A DNA stretch of 64,000 nucleotides from Methylicorpusculum oleiharenae (lineage in GTDB: Bacteria > Pseudomonadota > Gammaproteobacteria > Methylococcales > Methylomonadaceae). How positions within the stretch are numbered: the stretch's first letter is position 1; each line of letters opens with the position of its first letter. The stretch spans positions 434,001 through 498,000 of the forward strand of contig NZ_WUTY02000002.1 of assembly GCF_009828925.2 (NCBI RefSeq). The letters are read 5' to 3'. The notes beneath the pieces are model-generated. The model saw only the letters and a program-made list of their open reading frames with translations. It made no database searches and was not told the origin of the DNA. The position numbers were made by a program, and so were the translations under genes. Below, in pieces: positions 10,801 to 18,100 of the stretch.

Positions 10801-13800
10801 CTGCCCCAGATAATTGAAGCACACCGCGGGGTTGGGCAAGGCCTGCAACTCGGCGCGAACCGCTTCGTCGGCCAGATATTTCAACAAGCCGTAACCCAGA
10901 CCGCGATCCGGAATGCACCGTAATTGCTCCTTGACGGTTTTGATCGATTCGGCCAGATAGGCGGCGGGGCTTAATTTCACCGGATAAACGCTGGTGAACC
11001 AGCCGACGCAGCGGCTGATGTCCGGCGCATGATCGAACTCTTCGCGGCCGTGGCCTTCCAGATCAACAGTCAATGCCGGGTTGCCGCTCCAGCGGCACAA
11101 CACCCTCGCCAAGGCGGTTAGCAACAATTCATCGATACGGGTGCGGTAAGCAGCCGGCGCATCCTGCAGCAAGCGCCGGGTCGAGGCTGGATCGAGTTGC
11201 AGCGTCACGGTTTCCGCGTCCGCCGCCGTCGCATCGGTAGCCCCGAATTCGGATGGCAATTCGTGGATTGCCGCCAGCTGTTGCCGCCAAAAATCAAGCT
11301 GATCCGAAATCTTTCCGGCACGGCGAGCAAGCGCTTCCGCCCAGGCTTGAAATGACGCGGTTTTGGCCGGTAATTGCGGGATTTCCGCGTTGGCAATTTG
11401 CCGGTACAAAACCTGTAAATCCTCCAGTACGATCCGCCATGACACTCCATCCACCACTAAATGATGTACCACCAGCAGCAATCGGTAACTACCGTCGGGC
11501 ACTTCGATATACGCCGCACGCAGCAACGGTCCACCTTGTAAATCCAGGCTGCGTTGCGCCTGCTGCGCAATCGCGGCGATCTGTTCGGCATCGGCGGCTT
11601 GGCGCAGCCACAAGATGTCTTGTTCCTCCTCCGCTTCGGCATAGTACTGCCGCCACTGCCCGTTCCGGCAAAAACGCAAACGTAGCGCATCGTGATGTTG
11701 CAGCAAATGCCGCAACGCCAGATTCAGGGCCTGGGCATCCAGGGCTTGTTCGGTTTGCAGCAATACCGATTGGTTCCAGTGTTGGCGCTGAGGAATCTCG
11801 GCAGCAAAAAATTCGGCTTGAATCGGCGTCAACGGCAAGTCACGCCCGTTAATAACGGCGGCAATGGAGGCATCTGCTTGTATCGGTGTCAGCTTTGCCG
11901 CCAACCCCGCCAGCGCGGTGACGGTTTGATGGCTAAAAATATCCTTGGGCGACAACGCCAGCCCGACTTGGCGGGCGCGGCTAACCACTTGCAGGGAAAT
12001 AATCGAATCGCCCCCCAACGCGAAGAAATTATCCTCGACGCCGATGTCCTCCAAGCCCAGCACTTCCCGCCAAATCGTTGCCAGCTGGTGTTCGACGGCA
12101 TTGCGCGGCGCGGTGCGGGTGCGGGCGATGCGTTCCGGCGCCGGCAGGGATTGGCGATCCAGCTTGCCGCTGGGCAATTTCGGCAGTTGCGGCAAGACCA
12201 GGATATGGCTCGGCAGCATGTAATCCGGCAAGCGGGTTTGCAAGGCTTGGCGCAGGCTTTCGGCACGTTGAGTTTCGTTGCCTTCAGCCCCTACGGAACC
12301 GGCCCCGACATAGGCCAGCAATTGGCCGTTTTCGGAGGCGATAACTACAGCTTCGTCTATGCCGGCTTGCGCCAGCAAGGCGGCTTCGATTTCGCCCAGT
12401 TCGATGCGGTAGCCGCGCAGCTTGATTTGTTGATCCAGCCGCCCCAGGTAGTCGATGACCCCATCGGCCCGGCGTCTGACCCGGTCGCCGGTACGGTACA
12501 GCCGAGAGCCGGCCTGGCTGCTGAACGGATCGGGAATGAAGCGCTCGGCGCTCAACCCCGGCTTGTGCAAGTAGCCTTGGGCCAGGCCGGGCCCGCCGAT
12601 GTAAAGTTCGCCGGCCACGCCGATGGGGACGGGGTTGAGGTCGGTATCAAGGATGTAGGCGCTGCGATCACCGATAACGCTGCCGATGGGGGCATAGGCG
12701 CTGTCGCAATCGACGGCGGCTTCCCAGACCAGCGGCGTGATGACGGTTTCGGTGGGGCCGTAGGCGTTGAGCAGGCGTTGAGGCTGCAAGCGGCTTTGAA
12801 TCAAGGCCAGGCTGTCTCGAGGCAGCGCTTCGCCGCCGACCGTACAACTGGTCAGGTCGGGGGCTTGTTCAGGCAGCTGGATGTGCCGAGCCAGTTCGCT
12901 CAGATAGGCCGGCGGCAAGTCGATGCGGGTGATGCCATGGCTTTCGATCGCCGCCAGGGTTTGCTCGACGCTCCACAGGGACTGGTCGCTGACGACCACT
13001 TTGGCGCCGCACGCCAGCGGCACCGCCCATTGTTCAATCGCCGCGTCAAAGCTGAACGAGGCGAAATGCAGGCAGACATCGCCGGCTTGCATGGCATACA
13101 CCTCGGCCATGGCCTGGCAATGCCGGGCCAGCGCGCCGTGGCTGACCGCCACGCCTTTAGGCTGGCCGGTGGAGCCGGAGGTATAGATCAAATAAGCGGT
13201 TTGCTCGGGATGCGTCGCGAGCGCCGGCGGCGTGTCGGGGTAGGCGGACAAATCCAGCCGGTCCAGCTCAAGCGTCATGATCGACGCGGGCGTGCGCGTG
13301 ATTGATGGTCCTTCACTATGGCTTAACAGACAGCCGACACCGGCATCGGCCAGCAAATAACGCAAGCGTTCCGTAGGATAATCCGGGTCCAAGGGCAGAA
13401 ACGCCGCGCCGCATTGCCAAACTGCCAGACTGGCGACGATCATGTCCGCCGAGCGCGGCAGGCACAAGCCCACCACGTCGCCCGCTTTCACGCCGGACGC
13501 CAACAAATGGTGCGCCAGCCGGTTGGCCTGGCTTTGCAAGTCGGCATAGCTCAGCACCTGCCCGGCACAAACCAGGGCTTCGGCGTCGGGGTGGGCTTGC
13601 GCCTTAGCGCGAATGGCTTCGGCCAATGCAAGCCATTCACAAGGTTTGGCTTCGTTAGCGCTTGAACAAGTCCATTCAAGCGGATCGAGCAGCGGCAAGT
13701 CCAGTAAGGCCGTCTCGGGTGCAGCCAACGCGGCTTCGGCCAACCGGCAAAAATGCCGAGCCATTCGCTCTATCGTCGAATGATCAAATAAATCACTGGC

Positions 13801-15123
13801 ATAGGTCCAAAGGAGAACGATGCCGTCTTTGCCAATTTCGAAGGTATCCAATATCAATTCGAATTGGGTGGTGTGACTGTCGCGGGCAAACGGCGCGATA
13901 TTAAGCAAGCCCAGGGCTTCGGCGATCTCCGCCTGTTGATACTGATGGTTGTACATCACCTGAAACAGCGGATTGCGGTTCAAACTCCTTTCAGGGCTAA
14001 GCGCTTCAACCAATTGCTCGAACGGTAAATCGGGATGCGCCTGCGCGCCCAACGCGGTGTCCTTGACCCTATCCAGCACTTGGCGGAAACTCAAGCCACC
14101 ATGCAGTTCGGTCTGTAACACCTGAGTATTGACGAAAAAACCGACCAGATGCTCGGTCTCGCGGCGATTGCGATTGGCAACCGGCACGCCGACGCGAATC
14201 GCTCGCTGGCCGCTGTAACGGTACAGCAGCATTTTGAACAGGGCCAGCAAGCCCATGAAGAGGGTTGCACCTTGCTCCAGACTATATTGGCGTAGCGCGG
14301 CGCTCAACGCATCGGGCAACGGGAATTCCAGCTTGGCGCCATGGTCGCTCGGCTGTGGCGGCCTGGGTTTGTCGAACGGCAATTCCAGCGCGGCATGCTC
14401 GCCGGCCAGTTTTTCCGTCCAATATTTCAGCTGCCGTTCCATTTCGCCTGCTTCCAGCCAATGCCGCTGCCAGACCGCGAAATCGGCGTAACCGATCACC
14501 AATCCGGGCAATTGCGGCTCCCTTCCCTCGCAGTAGGCGCGATAGATTTCGGCGAATTCGCTAATGACGATAGCCAGCGACCACTCATCGGCAACAATGT
14601 GATGTAGCGCAATCGATAGTACATGGCGGTCGGCGGCCAGCTTCAGCACGCTGACCCGCAATAATGGACCGTTTTCCAAATCGAAGAGTTGCCGCTCGAT
14701 ACCCTCAAGCTTGGTTCTGACCGAGGCTTCATCGCCGATCGCCGCGCTGTAATCCAGCCAAACCACCGTCACCGGCAACTGTTCATGGACGACTTGTAGC
14801 GCCTTACCGCCGACGTTGCGGAACGTGGTTCTGAGGCTTTCGTGCCTCGCCACTAATTTATCGACACTGCGCTGTAACGCAGCCGCATCCAACGTGCCGT
14901 TCAGCCAGACCGCATCGGCTATGTGGTAGGCGCTGCTATCCGGTTCCAACTGCGCCAGAAACCATAGCCGCTGCTGCCCGTAGGACAGCGGTAGCGGGGC
15001 ATCGCGCTTGACGCCGGTAATCGGCAATTGCGCAACGTCTATGCCGCGGCGTTTCAACAGCACGATCAGGGCTTTGCGTTGCTGGATGCTCAGGTCATTA
15101 AAATTGGCGAGTAGGTTTTCCAT
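1864..15123 (-). CDS. NRPS, terminal protein: modules 6-8, C-A-T-E-C-A-T-E-C-A-T-TE
   Basis: This 4419-residue synthetase should complete and release the peptide. Domains, in approximate residues: C 40-480 (HHIVADEWS); A 500-1000; T near 1037 (LGGDSIIS); E 1095-1530 (HHLVVDGVS near 1219); C 1540-1970 (HHLLLDGWS); A 1990-2500; T near 2568; E 2635-3090 (HHLIVDAVS); C 3124-3550; A 3580-4080; T near 4111 (LGGHSLSAL); TE from 4175 with GWSLGG near 4241. The first C looks like the LCL type, fitting an upstream module without E; the other two follow E domains and look like the DCL type. Pocket codes I extracted are DAEDTGAITK (A1 and A3, near-identical at DNA level) and DAEYCGGITK (A2). Glu at 239 hints at a basic or modified-ornithine substrate, but I cannot name it. 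The 35-residue N-terminal helix is probably a docking region. Confidence 0.95.
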   Translation of the reverse strand: MENLLANFNDLSIQQRKALIVLLKRRGIDVAQLPITGVKRDAPLPLSYGQQRLWFLAQLEPDSSAYHIADAVWLNGTLDAAALQRSVDKLVARHESLRTTFRNVGGKALQVVHEQLPVTVVWLDYSAAIGDEASVRTKLEGIERQLFDLENGPLLRVSVLKLAADRHVLSIALHHIVADEWSLAIVISEFAEIYRAYCEGREPQLPGLVIGYADFAVWQRHWLEAGEMERQLKYWTEKLAGEHAALELPFDKPRPPQPSDHGAKLEFPLPDALSAALRQYSLEQGATLFMGLLALFKMLLYRYSGQRAIRVGVPVANRNRRETEHLVGFFVNTQVLQTELHGGLSFRQVLDRVKDTALGAQAHPDLPFEQLVEALSPERSLNRNPLFQVMYNHQYQQAEIAEALGLLNIAPFARDSHTTQFELILDTFEIGKDGIVLLWTYASDLFDHSTIERMARHFCRLAEAALAAPETALLDLPLLDPLEWTCSSANEAKPCEWLALAEAIRAKAQAHPDAEALVCAGQVLSYADLQSQANRLAHHLLASGVKAGDVVGLCLPRSADMIVASLAVWQCGAAFLPLDPDYPTERLRYLLADAGVGCLLSHSEGPSITRTPASIMTLELDRLDLSAYPDTPPALATHPEQTAYLIYTSGSTGQPKGVAVSHGALARHCQAMAEVYAMQAGDVCLHFASFSFDAAIEQWAVPLACGAKVVVSDQSLWSVEQTLAAIESHGITRIDLPPAYLSELARHIQLPEQAPDLTSCTVGGEALPRDSLALIQSRLQPQRLLNAYGPTETVITPLVWEAAVDCDSAYAPIGSVIGDRSAYILDTDLNPVPIGVAGELYIGGPGLAQGYLHKPGLSAERFIPDPFSSQAGSRLYRTGDRVRRRADGVIDYLGRLDQQIKLRGYRIELGEIEAALLAQAGIDEAVVIASENGQLLAYVGAGSVGAEGNETQRAESLRQALQTRLPDYMLPSHILVLPQLPKLPSGKLDRQSLPAPERIARTRTAPRNAVEHQLATIWREVLGLEDIGVEDNFFALGGDSIISLQVVSRARQVGLALSPKDIFSHQTVTALAGLAAKLTPIQADASIAAVINGRDLPLTPIQAEFFAAEIPQRQHWNQSVLLQTEQALDAQALNLALRHLLQHHDALRLRFCRNGQWRQYYAEAEEEQDILWLRQAADAEQIAAIAQQAQRSLDLQGGPLLRAAYIEVPDGSYRLLLVVHHLVVDGVSWRIVLEDLQVLYRQIANAEIPQLPAKTASFQAWAEALARRAGKISDQLDFWRQQLAAIHELPSEFGATDATAADAETVTLQLDPASTRRLLQDAPAAYRTRIDELLLTALARVLCRWSGNPALTVDLEGHGREEFDHAPDISRCVGWFTSVYPVKLSPAAYLAESIKTVKEQLRCIPDRGLGYGLLKYLADEAVRAELQALPNPAVCFNYLGQFDASFTDAGLFRPAGESRGDERDSAAPLDYALEINGQIYDGRLTMNWTYNCKQFSATSVDWLAAEYNQELTALIEHCSQGPLAVTPSDVPLAGLTQAQLDQLPIEIGNLQDIYPLTPMQQGMLFHSLYEADAASYVSRFDVRLSGLDAVRCAAAWQSMVERHPILRTGFVSQGDWPGPLQIVHKRVALPLRERDWRGRDDAESALQRLIAELQSQGLQTVTPPLFKLELVRLDEDIYHLIWLSHHLLLDGWSSARLLGEVLAHYRGVTLPTLVAGFRDYVAWLQACDGQAAEGYWRRQLGLLEEPTRLAEGLVAGVRESGHGLLPLLIDGDEFAKLRQIAQADKLTVNTLVQAAWTLLLQRYTGSEAVAFGVTVSGRPADLPGAEDMIGLFINTLPIIQAPRADSRIGDWLQGLQQDNLNLREHEATPLADIQRWWGKTGKALFDSLLVFENYPLSEALRQRADDGLRISGGEHSETTNYPLTLAVQSGDTLRVVFDYDRQFFSAEAVAGLAEHFRLLLNRLAAQADERIGQLQCLTAAEQAQLAAWNIWPKTYDPRPPVHELIQRQAERQPHAVALICGEQRLSYQDLEQQANRLAHRLIEWGVQAESRVALLLPRGLDAIVAMLAVLKAGGAYLPLDPEQPGERLAELMADAGVTLAISLSSLAMAPSGASDGLRSRSAQPTRSAEAVAACVWLNLDETELSDYAASAPAVTLHPEQLAYLILTSGSTGQPKSVAVAHGALSRHIQAAGELYAYTRHDRALHFAAFTFDAAMEQWLAPLCHGAGVVLGFGDWTGDDTAAALAAHDISVIYPPTSHLLHLADALAVRPHPFKLRIACVGGEAVSAAALHKVRSVLRPERIINGYGPTETLITPLAWQADDNDWSGYAPIGQAVGERTLYVLDRDLNPLPPGAIGELYIGGPCLARGYHQRPGLSAERFLPDPFAADGSRLYRTGDRVRFRADGSVDYLGRADQQIKLRGYRIEPGEIEAALRQLPGIGDAYVMLRDDHGRRYLAAYLEQNATEATEQNPKVADDRSTDPATPSLSPAVIQTELSQRLPDYMVPAKIVLLDRLPRTAHGKVDRRRLPVPDFSETSAPQAPTTASERLLLQLWQDLLGRQSLGIRDNFFELGGDSIISIQLVSRARAQGLQFTPKDLFQHQTIESLARVAVHADRQTAAIDAAAQQPASGNAPLLPIQHTFFAQNLPNPHHWNQSLLLQTRQALDLDHLQQALEQLIAHHDSLRLRYRQQDSQWLQYYQPAEQAQAMETSHTFQTSHDGMAASVLDRHSVVTVDGISGIAQQAQRRLNLQHGPLFKAVHIPVDDGSERLLLIGHHLIVDAVSWRILLEDLQSLYQQRQQGQTPRLPAKTASYQAWSGALQRYAESQHLQAQRGYWQAQTASPGRIQAAPWPYDHPQGRAQSRDRVSQSLTLDSARTRQLLHDANGAYRTRIQELLLAALARTLSEWTGHADIGIELEGHGREADAVIQTTQGINANHHNSNNSALDLSRSIGWFTSLYPVKLSVGRDWAETVKTVKEQLRSVPSNGIGYGVLRYLSDQSGNHEQVAVEDQRHDKPKVTFNYLGQLDTSFDAAALLRPAAENSGDERDPEAPLGNELEINGEIYQGQLRLQWSYSGQRYQARTIATLLQRYQTHLDQLLDHCLEAETHLTPSDVPLAQVTQAQLDALPVEHRQIEDLYPLSPMQQGILFHALCEPEANLYVTQMAVDLQGLDANRFVDAWRTVLRRHSILHSGFVWQGDLPVPLQAVFRDVELPVKLHDWRQRTVDDAALTELAKTDYERGFDLHQAPLLRLTLVSLAGGMTHLIWTCHHLLLDGWSTSLLLGEVMEIYADAPSRTSPGSYRDYIAWLQRQDSAGGEAFWRRQLAGVNAPCLLAATVNKPQDSGNGYWTCQLNAAETQHLQTAAQQQRITLNTLLQGAWALLLRHYTGQSRVVFGATVAGRPGDLPGAETILGLFINTLPVAIEISPSMPLAEWLRGLQADNLRLREFEYLPLYDIQRWAGVGGDLFDTLLVFENYPVDEALQLSGSGLSIGNVNQHDVTNYPLTVDVAVGTMLEIGFDYARSHFGEEDIRRIGDCLRTLLLAIGQHAEEAIGSIGYGAFDGAQTHPITAKRLDERLLLQTMSHQAATHPDTEALVCAGQVLSYADLQSHSQQLAHHLLASGVKAGDVVGLCLPRSADMIVASLAVWQCGAAFLPLDPDYPTERLRYLLADAGVGCLLSHSEGPSITRTPASIMTLELDRLDLSAYPDTPPALATHPEQTAYLIYTSGSTGQPKGVAVSHGALARHCQAMAEVYAMQAGDVCLHFASFSFDAAIEQWAVPLACGAKVVVSDQSLWSVEQTLAAIESHGITRIDLPPAYLSELARHIQLPEQAPDLTSCTVGGEALPRDSLALIQSRLQPQRLLNAYGPTETVITPLVWEAAVDCDSAYAPIGSVIGDRSAYILDTDLNPVPIGVAGELYIGGPGLAQGYLHKPGLSAERFIPDPFSSQAGSRLYRTGDRVRRRADGVIDYLGRLDQQIKLRGYRIELGEIEAALLAQAGIDEAVVIASENGQLLAYVGAGSVGAEGNETQRAESLRQALQTRLPDYMLPSHILVLPQLPKLPSGKLDRQSLPAPERIARTRTAPRNAVEHQLATIWREVLGLEDIGVEDNFFELGGHSLSALRLVSLINRRLDWNLSLSQLLQRPTIAALAAQANTGQLSPLVALNRADGDKPPLFCLHPAGGTVFGYYPLARVLADQRPVYGLLCRSFLDPDWKDESIAAMAADYAQAVMQQQPHGPIHLLGWSLGGALALSMASVLEQAGREVAFLALADSYVPGFDSNDNEADADDNASQRELLHDIALEWADFDLDSLANLSEADEARHPAAAWLKLLDVNNGLTIMQRLSQLSESYRMEPIRVGLHCWWSDEAGEASEFAQDMLEQACGSRVLWSARVPADHANIVKHDDFIADVVNRLNADAAS
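2792..4288 (-). repeat. A-domain repeat block, copy 1 (module 8)
   Basis: A 1497-bp stretch is repeated at 12023-13519 (offset 9231) with no difference that I noticed. It covers most of the adenylation domain and the start of the carrier domain. Homology resumes after a few changed bases to about 4365. Confidence 0.93.
6929..6977. repeat. Third kind of palindromic insert, E domain of module 7
   Basis: Arms ACGGAATGGCGG (6935-6946) and CCGCCATTCCGT (6960-6971) are perfect 12-bp complements, extending imperfectly to 18 bp. In frame it encodes an extra loop (SHDGMAASVLDRHSVVTV) missing from the module 4 and module 6 E domains. Confidence 0.78.
8748..8781. repeat. Palindromic REP/MITE-like insert in the A domain of module 7
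   Basis: GTGTAGGCTGGGCTGAGC... with arms TGGGCT (8756-8761) and AGCCCA (8774-8779). In frame it encodes part of an extra loop (SDGLRSRSAQPTRSAE) between core motifs A2 and A3 that is absent from the module 6/8 A domains. Confidence 0.75.
12023..13519 (-). repeat. A-domain repeat block, copy 2 (module 6)
   Basis: Second copy of the block at 2792-4288. Because the A domains are the same, modules 6 and 8 should load the same amino acid; module 6 is followed by an E domain, module 8 by TE. Confidence 0.93.
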
Positions 15124-15183
15124 TAAACAAATCTATTTTCAATAAGGTTTACGTCGCTGCGCACGAAACAGGCAGCGATCGTT

Positions 15184-18100
15184 TCATTCTTCGGCGGCCA
15201 GCAAGGCCAGCAAATCTTCCGCCGACAGACCTTGCAACTCGGCCAGAGCGCCTGACAATTCGGACTGTAAATCCGGCTGTTGCGCAGATAGGGCTTGCAG
15301 CGAGTCGATTTCCGCCGCCAGCGCCGCCAACCGCGGGATTTCGAATATGCGCAGCACCGGCAATTCAACCCCGGCCGACTGCTTGACGCGGCCCACCAGT
15401 TTCATCGCCAGCAAGGAATGCCCGCCCAGCTCGAAGAAATGGTCGTCCAGGCCGACCCTGTCGATATTCAGCAACTCCTGCCATATTTCGGCCAGCACCC
15501 GTTCTGTCGCGCTGTGCGGCGCATGGTAGCTACGCCGGTTCAGTTCGGGTTCGGGCAGGGCTTTGCGGTCGAGTTTACCGTTAACGGTTTTGGGCAGGCT
15601 GTCCAGTAAGACGATGGCGGCGGGAACCATGTAGTCGGGCAGGCGCTGCCGCAAACCTTGTTGCAGCGTTTCGACCACAAGTTGGCGACCGGCGGTGGCG
15701 ACATAGGCGACCAGATAATGTCCGTGCGGACTGTCTTTCAGCGATACCACTGCTTCGTCCACGCCTTGTTGCGCCAATAACGCCGCTTCGATTTCGCCCA
15801 GCTCAATGCGCAGGCCGCGCAGTTTGATCTGATGATCCAGGCGGCCCAGGTATTCGATGACGCCGTCGTTGCGCCACTTGGCCCGGTCGCCGGTGCGGTA
15901 CAGGCGGCCGCCGCTGCCGAACGGGTCGGGTATGAAACGTTCGGCGGTCAGGCCGGAACGGCGGTGGTAGCCGCGCGCCAGGCCTCGGCCTCCGATGTAT
16001 AGTTCGCCGGCGACGCCCGCCGGTAGCGGGTTGAGGTGGGCATCCAGAATGTGGATTTGGCTGTTGGCGATGGGTTGGCCGATCGGCACGCTGTGACCCC
16101 CATCATCGCGGCAGGTCCAGTGGGTGACGTCGATCGCGGCTTCGGTGGGGCCATACAGGTTGTCGAGTTCGACGCCCGGCAATCGCTGAAATACTCGCTG
16201 TTGTAGTTCCGCCGGCAAGGCTTCGCCGCTACAGACGATACGTTTCAGGTCGGGGAGCGCCGGCAGCTTGGGCTGGTTGACGAATTCGGCCAGCATGGAC
16301 GGCACGAAATGCAGGGTGCCGACGCGGTGCTTGAGCATCAGTCGCGCCAGTTCGGCCGGGTCGCGATGCGCGCCGGATCCGGCAATCGCCAGACGGGCGC
16401 CGGTCAGCAAGGGCCAGAAGAATTCCCACACCGAGACGTCGAAGCTGAATGGGGTTTTTTGCAGCACGGTATCGCCAGGGCCGATGGCATAAGCTTCCTG
16501 CATCCAGTGCAGCCGGTTGGCCAACGCGACATGGGGGTTGGCGGCACCCTTGGGCCGTCCGGTGGAGCCGGAGGTATAGATGATGTAGGCCGGGCTTTCC
16601 GGATGCAGCCTTGGGCTGGGCGCAAAATCGGGTTGGCCGCTCAAGTCCAGTTCATCCAGATCGTAGGGTACGCATTTATGCCCTTTTGGGTGCTGCGTAC
16701 CGCAAATGCCTTGCAACTTGGGCCACACCGCGCCGTGACTCAACAACAAGCCGATGCCGGAGTCTTCGATCATGTACGCCAGCCGGTCGGCGGGATAGTC
16801 GGGATCCAGGGGCACGTAGGCGCCGCCGGCCTTGACGATGGCCAGCAGGCCGACCACTAATTCCAAGGAACGTTCGACAGCTATGCCGACAGGAATTTCC
16901 GGGCCGACGCCTTGGCTGATCAAATAATGCGCCAGACGGTTGGCACGGCTCTCCAGTTCGGCATAACTCAGGGTTTGCTCGCCAAACGCCAGGGCGATCG
17001 CCTCCGGCCGGATCAAGGCCTGTTGGCTGATTAACTGATGAACCAGGCCGACGGGATAGTCGCGCGGCGTGGCGTTCCAGGCAGCAAGCTGGCTTTGTTC
17101 GGCTGCCGTCAGTGAGCTCAAATTGGCAAGCGGGCGTTCGCCATCTTCGATCATGTCCAACAGCAACTGGCGAAAATGCCGCTCCAAAACCTGTACGACA
17201 TCGGCATCGAATCGATCCCGCCAATAACCGAAGGCCAGCCCGAGCGACTCGCCGACACTGACATTCAATGTCAACGGATAGTGGGTGATATCGATATGCC
17301 GGGGCAAACCGAATTGCAGGCCGGCATCGGCATTGCGCAACGCGGCGTCGACCGGAAAGTTTTCGAATACCAACAATGTATCGAACAGCGCCACCCCGGC
17401 TTGCCCGGCCCAGCGCTGAATATCGTACAGCGGCGTTTGTTCGTGTTCGCGCAAAACCAGATTGTCTTGCTGCAGGGCTCGCAACCAGTCAGCGACCGAT
17501 TGCTCGGACCTGCCGGTGACGATCAACGGCAACGTATTGATAAACAGACCTAACATGCCGTCCACGCCTGACAAATCCGCAGGTCGCCCGGATACGGTAA
17601 CGCCAAACGCCACGGTTTGTTGGCCGCAATAACGTTGCAACACCAGCGCCCAGGCGCCTTGCAGCAAGGTATTCAAGGTAATGCGCTGACGCTGGGCGAA
17701 GTCCTGCAGGTTCCTAGTGATATTCGCATCCAGTCGCTCGCTGTAACTGCCGTGACCTGCTCCGCCAGCCCGGCCAAGCGCGGCGGCCAGCAGAGTCGGC
17801 TCGTCCAGCTCCGCCAAATGCCGGCGCCAGAAGCGTTCGCTGTCCGCCGGGTCTTTTTGTTGCAGCCAGGCGATGAAATCTCGGTATCGGCAACCCGCGC
17901 CGCGCTCGGAACCGGCATAGCTTTGCAACACTTCGCCGAGCAATTGCGAGGTACTCCAGCCGTCCAACAGAACATGATGGCTGGTCCAGATCCAGCGGTA
18001 AGTCCGCTCGGAAAGCCGCACCAGCAACAAGCGCATCAGCGGCGCTTGCGCAGGGTCGAAGCCGCGCGCGTGTTCTTCGGCGGCCAATGCCGCCAACTCG

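Noticed and set aside
11692-13305. 537-codon open frame on the plus strand, and its 455-codon twin at 2707-4074
   Set aside because: Antisense frames of the duplicated A domains; the high GC and repeated sequence keep them open, and the products have no credible domain.
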